DNA of 5,070 nucleotides, taken from NCBI GenBank assembly GCA_937895715.1, contig CALBLZ010000180.1:1-5070 (forward strand), read 5' to 3'. Positions 1-5,070 of this stretch are shown here, piece after piece. Source of the DNA: an uncultured Candidatus Berkelbacteria bacterium. GTDB taxonomy: Bacteria > Patescibacteriota > UBA1384 > CAILIB01. A model generated the notes under the pieces. The model did no database searches. It saw only the letters and a program-made list of their open reading frames with translations, and was not told the DNA's origin. The number at the start of each line of letters is the position of its first letter. Positions within the stretch are counted from its first letter, which is position 1. The position numbers were made by a program, and so were the translations under genes.

Positions 1-34
1 GGGAGGTGGCTCTTTTGGTAGCGGCTATAGTAGC

Positions 35-199
35 CTAGCGCTTAATGCGTGGGGTTTTCGGCGTCTGTACCAGGTAAGCGATACACCCCACTACAACAAG
101 GGCAATTCCGAGGGGGAGCAGCAGATCAAAGATGAGCCGAACGAGAATAAATACAACTCCGGTAAAGACGAGAACCTGCCACGGTGTGCTAACTTTCAT
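35..199 (-). CDS. Small hydrophobic membrane protein, 54 aa, function unknown
   Basis: This short reading frame runs from ATG at 199-197 to TAG at 37-35, with an in-frame TAA four codons upstream that fixes the start. The product begins MKVSTPWQVLVF and ends with the basic tail TPKTPRIKR. Residues about 8-44 are almost entirely hydrophobic and are broken by R21 and D25, so it could be one long helix or a tight hairpin of two short membrane helices, with the basic C-terminus probably cytoplasmic. It follows the phosphodiester glycosidase gene by 69 bases on the same strand and may be its last operon partner. No Shine-Dalgarno sequence is visible upstream. I do not recognise a family. The opposite strand is also open here, but in exact codon-to-codon antisense, so its polar translation is best read as a mirror of this hydrophobic gene. 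It is real if homologues keep the length and hydrophobic pattern; confidence is moderate because it is so short. Confidence 0.6.
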   Translation of the reverse strand: MKVSTPWQVLVFTGVVFILVRLIFDLLLPLGIALVVVGCIAYLVQTPKTPRIKR

Positions 200-268
200 A
201 ATGGTGTGTTACTGGTTTATGGTGATACCAATTGGTTGGGTGCATTTATACTAGCAAGAAATTGCACG
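200..268. other. Short intergenic gap with a 10-bp palindrome
   Basis: This 69-base gap separates the glycosidase stop from the start of the 54-aa gene, both on the minus strand. It contains the perfect palindrome ACCAATTGGT at 227-236 and, next to it, a small TGGT-GAT-ACCA inverted repeat at 220-230. Neither is followed by a T-run in either direction, so I do not call a terminator. A possible promoter -10 element is listed separately. Confidence 0.4.
245..250 (-). promoter_or_regulatory. Possible -10 element for the 54-aa membrane protein gene
   Basis: On the minus strand the hexamer TATAAA matches 5 of 6 bases of the TATAAT consensus. A transcript would start near 238, about 40 bases before the ATG at 199. 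I see no good -35 box at 16-18 bases, so this may be chance, and the gene may instead be read through from the glycosidase upstream. Confidence 0.25.
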
Positions 269-1396
269 TTACTGCTCCACAAAAACGATCGCGTTTGGCA
301 CAGTGCGTCCTGGTCCAACCTTATACTTTCCGTTGTAGTAGAGGCCTGATGATCCGCCAGCGTCGAGATTTAGTGCGTACTCAGAACCTAGCGACATCAT
401 TACTGAGGCGAGATCGACAATACTCGCATTGGAAACATGCACCACATAGAGTGTCATTCCTTTTAATCCGAACGCTGCTCGGGTAGCTTTTGACTTCTGC
501 TTTGAATCAAGCGACTGCTGCTCTGCAACGTTCTGGCTATTAACAACTAAGCGAGGGGAGTGGTTAATTCCAGAGTAAAAATCGAACGTGCTCCCACTAA
601 TGTCGTACCAGTGGTTAAAGTATCGCCAGTTACCAACTGAATCAAAAGCGACAAGCGGTTCCCACTCCCAGCTGCCGTTTTCACGGTTGATTGCTCGTCC
701 GAGGCGAGGGTTGAAAATCTTATAAATGAACGTATTTATTTGGCCGTTACACGTACTGTAATCAGGTGGGCAAAAGTATGTGCCATTTACCCCAGCAATA
801 CCACCGAAGCGCTTAACGTAATCGCCTACAGACAGCGTCGGGCACTGGTCGAGGCATTCTGTATCTGCAGCTGTATCGGTAATTACCTTAACTTTTCCTG
901 GCCCAAGCTCAAACTGCATTACATGCCCAGAAAACGTACCGCGATCGGTCACAAAGTTTGATGTGTAGTACCGGCTATGTGTTGTAGATGCCGATACACT
1001 TGGTGCAGCGGTAGGAGCTGGAGTTGGTTTTGGAGTTGGCTTAGGCGTCGCCTTTGCGGTGGCTTTTGGCGTAGGCGTGGGGGTGGGGGCAGGAGTTGGT
1101 TCTGGGGTGGGTGTTGGGGTGGGGGTTGCGGCAAGTGCCTCTTTAATTAAGCGCTGTTGTTCTGCTAGCTGAGCTGCCTGGGTCTGTTCTTTGGCTATAC
1201 GGGTTGCTTGTAGCCCTCGTATAGATGAGGCATACGAAAACTCGCGCCGCTGTAGTTCCTCAGCCTGCTTAGCCTGACTTACTTGGAGGGAGCCAAGAAG
1301 AACGACCGTTCCCAATAGCAACAGAGACGGGATGCTGTAGAGAACCAATCGGCTCGTGCTTGTTACCGTGAAGAGAGGCGTAAGGAGAAATTTCAT
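269..1396 (-). CDS. Membrane-anchored phosphodiester glycosidase (NAGPA/DUF2233 family)
   Basis: This 375-residue protein has four parts. Residues 1-40 hold a membrane anchor or uncleaved signal (hydrophobic about 17-38). Residues about 42-88 are rich in Q, E, A and R and likely form a coiled coil. Residues 91-132 form a Thr/Pro/Lys/Ala stalk of the TPTP and KPTPKPTP kind. Residues about 144-375 are the enzyme domain. Family signatures are AGVNGTYF (201-208), ATRAAFGL (304-311) and [15 protein letters not shown] (342-356), corresponding to the usual NGG.F, R.AIG and DGGGSS elements. The family is named for the mammalian enzyme that removes GlcNAc from phosphodiesters; bacterial members are thought to act on sugar phosphodiesters in envelope polymers, but the substrate here is unknown. 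Cysteines at 181, 185, 209 and 216 could form disulfides, which suits an extracellular location. The ATG overlaps the EVE gene stop (ATGA), implying translational coupling. Family call is firm; the physiological role is inferred. Confidence 0.88.
   Translation of the reverse strand: MKFLLTPLFTVTSTSRLVLYSIPSLLLLGTVVLLGSLQVSQAKQAEELQRREFSYASSIRGLQATRIAKEQTQAAQLAEQQRLIKEALAATPTPTPTPEPTPAPTPTPTPKATAKATPKPTPKPTPAPTAAPSVSASTTHSRYYTSNFVTDRGTFSGHVMQFELGPGKVKVITDTAADTECLDQCPTLSVGDYVKRFGGIAGVNGTYFCPPDYSTCNGQINTFIYKIFNPRLGRAINRENGSWEWEPLVAFDSVGNWRYFNHWYDISGSTFDFYSGINHSPRLVVNSQNVAEQQSLDSKQKSKATRAAFGLKGMTLYVVHVSNASIVDLASVMMSLGSEYALNLDAGGSSGLYYNGKYKVGPGRTVPNAIVFVEQ
1001..1126 (-). repeat. Low-complexity Thr-Pro-rich stalk-coding tract
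   Basis: This in-frame stretch encodes glycosidase residues 91-132, with (Thr-Pro)n runs followed by Lys-Ala-Thr and Lys-Pro-Thr-Pro units. The DNA is imperfectly repetitive, G-rich on the plus strand, with repeated GGAGTTGG and GTGGGGGT-like words. Such Pro/Thr linkers commonly act as stiff spacers that hold a surface domain away from the membrane. The imperfect repeats make copy-number variation between strains plausible. Confidence 0.75.
1104..1125 (+). other. Canonical G-quadruplex-forming motif
   Basis: The plus strand reads G4-T-G3-TGTT-G4-T-G5, which fits the rule of four G-tracts of at least three with loops of 1-7 bases (here 1, 4 and 1). Two further G5 tracts lie at 1079-1083 and 1085-1089. 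The G-rich strand is the template for the glycosidase gene. It may simply be a by-product of encoding Pro and Thr codons. Confidence 0.55.
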
Positions 1397-1848
1397 TGTG
1401 CGAGAGAAAGTACAGCTTCGTACTCGGTTTGGGTAACAGGAGTAATTGAGAGGCGGTTACCTTTTTGGCATACGCGCATTGCTGCTGTGGCTGGTGTGTC
1501 ACGCAGTTCTTGGAGTGTGATGATTTTTGAAAATGTAGCGACGAATCCAATATCAACTAAAATCCAGGTAGGCGATTCTGGCTTGGCTTTTGGGTCGAAG
1601 TACTCACTGCTTTGATCAAACTGGGTTGGGTCTGGGTAGGGTTCACTTACAACTTCTGCTAACCCCACTACTCCGGGAGGGGTGGTGCTTGAATGGTAGT
1701 AGAGAATCTTATCCCCAACCTGCATGCTGTCACGCATAAAGTTGCGCGCCAGGTAGTTGCGTACACCCGTCCACGCTTCCTTGCCATCGCGAGAAAGGTC
1801 ATCGATGGAATACGCGTCAGGCTCACTTTTGAATAGCCAATAGTGCAT
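1393..1848 (-). CDS. EVE domain-containing protein (thymocyte nuclear protein 1-like)
   Basis: The 151-residue product is one EVE domain from end to end, the usual size of the stand-alone bacterial form. Visible family marks are HYWLFKSEPDAYSIDDL at 2-18, W26 with TGVRNYLARN (27-36) matching the typical W.GVRNYQARN, the strand GDKILYYHS (45-53), GVVGLAEVV (59-67), W95ILVDI, and the C-terminal KGNRLSITPVT (129-139). EVE domains are related to PUA and YTH folds and are thought to bind modified bases in DNA or RNA; the protein is probably a soluble cytoplasmic reader. No catalytic residues are expected. It is the first gene of the leftward block, and its TGA stop overlaps the glycosidase ATG. 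I chose ATG 1848 because the domain begins immediately at residue 2, as in homologues. An overlapping ATG at 1856 lies in another frame. No standard Shine-Dalgarno sequence is seen, but a -10-like TAGTAT ends six bases before the ATG. Confidence 0.93.
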   Translation of the reverse strand: MHYWLFKSEPDAYSIDDLSRDGKEAWTGVRNYLARNFMRDSMQVGDKILYYHSSTTPPGVVGLAEVVSEPYPDPTQFDQSSEYFDPKAKPESPTWILVDIGFVATFSKIITLQELRDTPATAAMRVCQKGNRLSITPVTQTEYEAVLSLAQ

Positions 1849-1854
1849 ACCACC

Positions 1855-1860
1855 ATACTA
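1855..1860 (-). promoter_or_regulatory. -10 element for the EVE gene (leaderless type)
   Basis: The minus strand reads TAGTAT, then GGTGGT, then the ATG. It keeps the critical T1, A2, A5 and T6 of the -10 consensus. Transcription starting seven bases after the hexamer would begin on the A of the start codon. Upstream at 17 bases is GCTGCAC (1878-1884), a poor match to TTGACA. The TAAGG at 1861-1865 is about 12 bases from the ATG, too far for a normal ribosome site. Confidence 0.45.
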
Positions 1861-1892
1861 CCTTACAATCTGTTCGCGTGCAGCTCTCACTT

Positions 1893-1915
1893 GTCCAGCT
1901 TCGGCTAGGCTGGAC
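1893..1915. promoter_or_regulatory. Perfect 7-bp inverted repeat between divergent genes
   Basis: GTCCAGC at 1893-1899 is mirrored by GCTGGAC at 1909-1915 across nine bases (arm centres 16 bp apart). It lies in the region shared by the leftward EVE gene and the rightward PLD gene. It could be an operator for a dimeric regulator of both, or an RNA hairpin; no T-run follows on either strand, so it is not a standard terminator. No regulator gene is present in the window. Confidence 0.45.
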
Positions 1916-1920
1916 TAAGT

Positions 1921-3099
1921 ATGTATTTCACCCAGACTTGCCAGAATGTGGTCATGAGAATGATTAGCGCCATACTTTGTCTTGTGATTCTGGTCCGTCT
2001 TTGGCTGCCAGGGGTCGCACATGCCTCGCTCTTAACGAGTGGCCCAGGCCGTAATCCAAGCACAGCATGCTCCGAGGAGGTTTGTCGCGAACTCGTTTCA
2101 GCCTTGCGGAAAGCTCGGGTCAGCATACACTTTGCACTCTATGGACTGCGGGGTCAGCCCGATTTACTCACAGCGCTTACCGATGCTGAGCATCGGGGTG
2201 TATCTGTCACCGGGGTGGTTGATGTCGACGAGAAAGGGGTGAGCTACTATGCCGATACACAGAAGCTTCAAGCACAGCTGGCGCATGTTACAACAGATGC
2301 AAAGCGTTCAGTGCAAGCGATAATGCACAACAAATTTGTAGTGATCGATGCGGCAGTAGTCTGGACAGGGTCTGCTAACGCGAGCGATAGCTGCACCGGT
2401 GGCTACAACGTAAACTTTGGCCTTATTCTGTGGAGTCCTGATGTAGCCGCTCGTTATATTCAGGAATTACAACAAATGGCAGAAGGTAGATTTGGTATGT
2501 CCAAGCAATCTTTCCCAAACACTTCCGTACCAACCGATGTCGGTACGGTGCGTGTCTACTTTTCGCCCCAAGACTCACCACTAGAAAAAGTAGTTATACC
2601 TGCACTGGAGCGAGCAGAGCGTAGCATCGACCTTGCGGTATTCTATCTAACCCAGCGAGACGTGCTAAAGATCCTTAAGGCAAAGGCAAAATCCGGAGTG
2701 AAGGTACGAATAATACTCGATGCCTCTGCGGTAGCTCGCTCGCATGCCACAGTACATGCCCTACGAAAGGCAGGAGCGCAGGTAAAAGTAGAAAATTGGG
2801 GCGGAAAAATGCATGCAAAGACGGGGATTATTGATGGTGAGCTTACAATACTTGGCTCGCTCAACTGGACAGTGGCGGGTTCGCAGAAAAATGATGAGAA
2901 TATCCTCGCAATAAAAGGGGATGCCGCAAAGCAGGCGTTGGTCTGGTTCGAGAATCTGTGGAGAATACTGCCTGATTACACATTGCGCAGCATACCTAAG
3001 GCTGAGGGACGAGATTCTCCAGGCTCATGTACAGATGCGCTAGACAACGATTACGACGGAAGGATTGATGACGAAGACTCAGCCTGCAAAGCTGTGTAA
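1921..3099 (+). CDS. Secreted phospholipase D-superfamily protein (putative nuclease) with two HKD motifs
   Basis: This 392-residue protein has two PLD domains with complete active-site motifs: H136-K138-D143 with G150-S151-N153, and H298-K300-D305 with G312-S313-N315. Both are intact, so a phosphodiesterase is expected, working through the HKD histidine pair. The substrate, DNA or phospholipid, cannot be told; a nuclease is my preference because lipid-specific features are not visible. A hydrophobic stretch at 15-31 followed by GVAHA|SLL looks like a signal peptide cleaved near residue 35. The ATG at 1921 gives an 11-residue polar extension before this signal. ATG 1954 (M12, MRMISAILCL) gives a classic signal peptide and has a -10-like CAGAAT six bases upstream, so it may be the true start. 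The tail (370-389) is C-TDALDNDYDGRIDDEDSA-C, resembling an Asp-rich calcium-binding loop closed by cysteines. The MFS gene begins 60 bases downstream. Family call is strong; start and substrate are uncertain. Confidence 0.9.
   Translation: MYFTQTCQNVVMRMISAILCLVILVRLWLPGVAHASLLTSGPGRNPSTACSEEVCRELVSALRKARVSIHFALYGLRGQPDLLTALTDAEHRGVSVTGVVDVDEKGVSYYADTQKLQAQLAHVTTDAKRSVQAIMHNKFVVIDAAVVWTGSANASDSCTGGYNVNFGLILWSPDVAARYIQELQQMAEGRFGMSKQSFPNTSVPTDVGTVRVYFSPQDSPLEKVVIPALERAERSIDLAVFYLTQRDVLKILKAKAKSGVKVRIILDASAVARSHATVHALRKAGAQVKVENWGGKMHAKTGIIDGELTILGSLNWTVAGSQKNDENILAIKGDAAKQALVWFENLWRILPDYTLRSIPKAEGRDSPGSCTDALDNDYDGRIDDEDSACKAV
1942..1947 (+). promoter_or_regulatory. Weak -10-like element before the alternative PLD start at 1954
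   Basis: CAGAAT matches 4 of 6 consensus bases, including A2 and T6, and ends exactly six bases before ATG 1954, the same spacing seen at the EVE and helicase starts. No convincing -35 box lies 16-18 bases upstream. It is listed because it bears on the choice of start. Confidence 0.25.
3028..3087 (+). other. Calcium-loop-like C-terminal tail of the PLD protein
   Basis: These codons encode residues 370-389: a Cys, then D375-N-D377-Y-D379-G380-R-I-D383-D-E-D386, then C389. The DxDxDGxxD spacing is that of EF-hand/thrombospondin type 3 loops, and the C-x-D-x-x-D-N-D-x-D-G form is common at the ends of exported bacterial proteins. Metal binding is inferred from the pattern alone. Confidence 0.5.
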
Positions 3100-3121
3100 T
3101 CACGCACCCTCTACGTACTGC

Positions 3122-3150
3122 TGCACACCAGGAGCGACCTGCGGTATACT
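3122..3150 (+). promoter_or_regulatory. Sigma-70-type promoter for the MFS gene, nearly leaderless
   Basis: TGCACA (3122-3127, 4 of 6 matches to TTGACA) and TATACT (3145-3150, 5 of 6 matches to TATAAT) are separated by an ideal 17 bases. The predicted start near 3157 leaves about three bases before ATG 3160, with no room for a ribosome binding site. This is the best promoter in the window. Confidence 0.55.
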
Positions 3151-3159
3151 CAGAAGTAC

Positions 3160-4371
3160 ATGGGCGCATCCGAAACATTCTCCTCACTTAAGTATCCCAA
3201 CTACCGACTCTGGTTTACCGGACAGACAATTTCTATGTTTGGAAGTTGGATGCAGATTACCGCGCTCGGGTTCCTTGTGTACCAACTTACCGGATCATCG
3301 CTGTACTTGGGGTATATGGGTTTTGCAACCGGTGTGCCAGCTTTGCTGCTTACCCTACTGGGGGGAGTGTATGCAGATCGAGTGCATAGACGTTCGTTGT
3401 TGGTTCTCACCCAAGGGTCTATGGCACTACTGGCCTTTGCGCTCGCCTACCTAACGTTTTCTGGAGAGGTGGAGGTCTGGCATGTGTTTGTAATCGGTAT
3501 CTTGAACGGTGTCGCAAATGCCTTTGATGCGCCCTGTCGTAAATCATTCATTATCGAGATGGTTAACGCTAAGGATGCAACTAATGCCATCGCTCTCAAT
3601 TCTGTGCTTTACAATCTGAGCATGGCAACCGGTCCAGCCGCCGCTGGGGTGGTGTTTGCACTCTTCGGCCCGGCCTGGTGCTTTTTGATTAACGGTATCT
3701 CGTTTGTTGCTGTGATAGTCGCGCTCATTAGAATGCGCGGCCTAAAGTTTCATCCAGTTACAAGCCATACCGTGTCGGCTGACCTGGCGGAACTCTTCTA
3801 TTTCATGAAGAAGAACAGGATGGTTGTAGTTTTGCTCGCAATGGTTAGCCTTCTGGTGGTCATGGACCAGAGCCTGATAACCTTGCTACCGGCTTGGTCG
3901 GTAACCGTCTTGAATGGTGACGCTACAACAAATGGCTTACTACAGTCAGCCAAGGGGGCGGGTGCCCTCATCGGAGCCTTTGCTATTGCAGCACTTTCCC
4001 ACTTTAAGTTCCGTGGAAGGATTCTGTTCATTGGAGTGTTATACCTGCCACTTGCCCTTACGGCTTTTGCGGTGGCGCCTGATTTACTCTATGCAATGCT
4101 CGGGTTAGCAATGCTCTACTTCGTGCGGATGATTCTGATAGATACTGATGTTTCAGTAATGATTGATCGAACTCCCAACCTGCTTCGAGGGCGCATCATG
4201 AGCATGCACAGCCTCGTGATTTTCGGCGTAATGCCCTTTGCCTCACTCTTGGCGGGGTGGCTTGCCGAAAAGGTGGGAGAACGTCAGACAATCCTAATTA
4301 TCGGACTAACTGTTTGTACCCTACTGGTGACTATTTGGCTCAGAGAGCCAAGATTGCGTCGTATAGCCTAG
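3160..4371 (+). CDS. Major facilitator superfamily exporter (MFS_3, EntS-like)
   Basis: The product has 403 residues, the usual size for a 12-helix MFS carrier, with hydrophobic segments beginning near 18, 48, 80, 106, 145, 172, 221, 262, 287, 309, 348 and 376. The loop between helices 2 and 3 carries motif A, GVYADRVHRR (69-78). The motifs FDAPCRKSFIIEMV (122-135), ALNSVLYNL...GPAAAG (145-163) and TPNLLRGRIMSMHSLVIFG (338-356) are typical of the MFS_3 group, which includes the enterobactin exporter EntS and macrolide-efflux-like proteins. It should act as a proton-driven exporter in the cytoplasmic membrane; the substrate cannot be deduced. The start at 3160 places the family's K-x-x-N-Y-R-L-W-F-x-G-Q opening at residues 11-22, which is normal. 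There is no Shine-Dalgarno sequence, but a good promoter lies immediately upstream. The helicase gene starts 17 bases after its stop, suggesting cotranscription. Confidence 0.92.
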   Translation: MGASETFSSLKYPNYRLWFTGQTISMFGSWMQITALGFLVYQLTGSSLYLGYMGFATGVPALLLTLLGGVYADRVHRRSLLVLTQGSMALLAFALAYLTFSGEVEVWHVFVIGILNGVANAFDAPCRKSFIIEMVNAKDATNAIALNSVLYNLSMATGPAAAGVVFALFGPAWCFLINGISFVAVIVALIRMRGLKFHPVTSHTVSADLAELFYFMKKNRMVVVLLAMVSLLVVMDQSLITLLPAWSVTVLNGDATTNGLLQSAKGAGALIGAFAIAALSHFKFRGRILFIGVLYLPLALTAFAVAPDLLYAMLGLAMLYFVRMILIDTDVSVMIDRTPNLLRGRIMSMHSLVIFGVMPFASLLAGWLAEKVGERQTILIIGLTVCTLLVTIWLREPRLRRIA

Positions 4372-4382
4372 TCCTGTACCCT
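4354..4382 (+). promoter_or_regulatory. Possible promoter for the helicase gene (leaderless type)
   Basis: TTGCGT (4354-4359) and TACCCT (4377-4382) are spaced 17 bases apart, and the latter ends six bases before ATG 4389. The match to -10 consensus is only T1, A2 and T6, so this is weak by itself. It gains some support from having the same -10-to-ATG spacing as the EVE gene. Its -35 part lies within the end of the MFS gene. Confidence 0.3.
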
Positions 4383-4388
4383 TAAGGT

Positions 4389-5070
4389 ATGCAAAGTGAC
4401 TTCAGTGCCAGGTACGCCCTCCTTAACGCTGCCCAGAAACGGGCGGTTGATACAATTGAGGGCCCTCTCCTTGTAGTTGCTGGTCCTGGCTCAGGAAAAA
4501 CTGAGCTCCTCAGTGTTCGGGTGGCAAACATCTTGTTACAAACCGATATGGTGCCACGCAATATTCTGTGTCTAACCTTTACAGATTCTGCTGCCACTAC
4601 GATGCGCCGACGGCTCACCCAGCTGATTGGGGCAGATGCATATCAGGTAGGAATTTTTACCTTCCATAGTTTTGGAACTGAAATAATAAATCGCTTCCCG
4701 CAGTATTTTTATAACGGTGCGCACCCCCAAGCTATTGATGAGCTCGGCCGTGCCCAGATAATTACCGAGTTAATTGCTGAGCTCCCCGCGACAGATCAGC
4801 TCCGTAAGGAACATCCAGAACAAGGGTATACCTACGCTGATGACGCGATACAGCGCATTGGTCACCTAAAGAGAGCCGCTATTCGTCCGGCAGAGTTTCT
4901 TGAGGTAATAACCGACAATCTACGCTTTGCTTCCTGGGTATCTGAGCATGTCCGGACATGTTTTGCGGACCGCGTCGGAAAACAGACTGAACACAAAGTG
5001 GGGGAGTTGCTGCAAAAAGTGACAGAGTATACTTCACGTGATCAGGTCGAAGGGTTACCGCACATAGCAT
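4389..5070 (+). CDS. UvrD/PcrA-like superfamily 1 DNA helicase, N-terminal part (cut by window end)
   Basis: The first 227 codons are present and the frame is still open at the window edge. Visible motifs are the Q motif around LNAAQKRAV (12-20), Walker A AGPGSGKT (31-38), motif Ia ILCLTFTDSAA (59-69) and motif Ib TFHSFG (91-96). The stretch from about 110 on corresponds to domain 1B. The Walker B DExx motif is not reached and should lie just beyond the window. The protein should be an ATP-driven 3'-5' DNA translocase or helicase used in repair or replication; whether a RecB-like nuclease domain follows cannot be seen. ATG 4389 is chosen because a stop (TAA, 4383-4385) lies two codons upstream in frame and the Q motif sits at the normal distance. 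The AAGG at 4384-4387 is only one base from the ATG, too close to act as a ribosome site. Sequence style resembles Patescibacteria helicases. Confidence 0.9.
   Translation, partial: MQSDFSARYALLNAAQKRAVDTIEGPLLVVAGPGSGKTELLSVRVANILLQTDMVPRNILCLTFTDSAATTMRRRLTQLIGADAYQVGIFTFHSFGTEIINRFPQYFYNGAHPQAIDELGRAQIITELIAELPATDQLRKEHPEQGYTYADDAIQRIGHLKRAAIRPAEFLEVITDNLRFASWVSEHVRTCFADRVGKQTEHKVGELLQKVTEYTSRDQVEGLPHIA

Noticed and set aside
20..42. Hairpin GGCTA-TAG-TAGCC (23-35) with a weaker outer AGC/GCT arm, overlapping the stop of the 54-aa gene
   Set aside because: The stem is only five pairs and no T-run follows on either strand, so it does not qualify as an intrinsic terminator.
2..349. Long open plus-strand frame entering from the left edge, beginning with Gly/Ser-rich residues
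   Set aside because: It has no start in the window and is in exact codon antisense to the 54-aa membrane gene, so its polar make-up mirrors that gene. It also runs into the conserved C-terminus of the glycosidase on the other strand.
949..1134. Minus-strand frame rich in Pro, Gln and Leu
   Set aside because: It is an out-of-frame reading of the Thr/Pro stalk repeats of the glycosidase gene.
3120..3126. GCTGCAC shared by the MFS upstream region and the EVE upstream region (1878-1884, minus strand) at nearly equal distance from the -10
   Set aside because: Seven bases in two places, at 18 and 17 bases from the -10, is easily chance; only the TGCACA reading before the MFS gene partly fits a -35 box.
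4384..4387. AAGG before the helicase ATG as a ribosome binding site
   Set aside because: Only one base separates it from the ATG, too close for normal Shine-Dalgarno pairing.
4382..4618. Open minus-strand frame of 78 codons opposite the helicase start
   Set aside because: It is fully covered by the Walker A and motif Ia coding region on the plus strand and shows no recognisable domain.
1..5070. CRISPR array, tRNA, rRNA, transposon ends or attachment sites
   Set aside because: No regularly spaced direct repeats, cloverleaf-like segments, transposase fragments or terminal inverted repeats were seen on either strand.

Overview
The window (about 50% GC, standard genetic code) looks like chromosomal DNA of a small-genome bacterium. 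My best guess is Candidate Phyla Radiation/Patescibacteria, possibly Saccharibacteria (TM7). The main reason is the partial UvrD/PcrA-like helicase at the right end. Its wording (GPGSGKTELL, NILCLTFT.SAA..M, FTFHSFG.EIINR, YFYNGA) resembles the divergent superfamily 1 helicases I associate with that group. TGA is used as a stop (end of the EVE gene), which argues against the TGA=Gly code of SR1/Gracilibacteria. The taxonomic call is recognition from memory, not a search.

Layout: two divergent gene blocks flank a short intergenic region (about 1849-1953). The leftward block (minus strand) holds an EVE-domain protein (1848-1393), a membrane-anchored phosphodiester glycosidase (NAGPA/DUF2233 family, 1396-269) overlapping it by 4 bases (ATGA), and a 54-residue hydrophobic protein (199-35). 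The rightward block (plus strand) holds a secreted two-HKD phospholipase D-superfamily protein (1921 or 1954 to 3099), an MFS_3-type exporter (3160-4371) and the 5' part of a UvrD-like helicase (from 4389, cut by the window edge). No rRNA, tRNA, insertion sequence, CRISPR array or other mobile element is visible, and no gene looks broken.

The genes do not form an obvious pathway. Three products act at or outside the membrane: the glycosidase on a Pro/Thr stalk, the exported PLD enzyme and the exporter. The EVE protein and helicase act on nucleic acids inside the cell. A secreted PLD nuclease would suit a host-dependent cell that scavenges nucleotides, but that is inference.

The most interesting general signal concerns gene starts. 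None has a convincing Shine-Dalgarno sequence at normal spacing. Instead, -10-like hexamers end 6 to 9 bases before the ATG of the EVE, MFS and helicase genes and of the preferred PLD start, which would give leaderless or nearly leaderless mRNAs. Other points of note are a perfect 7-bp inverted repeat between the divergent blocks, a canonical G-quadruplex motif in the glycosidase linker DNA, and a cysteine-flanked calcium-loop-like tail on the PLD protein. I see no clear evidence of an undescribed multi-gene system in these 5 kb.
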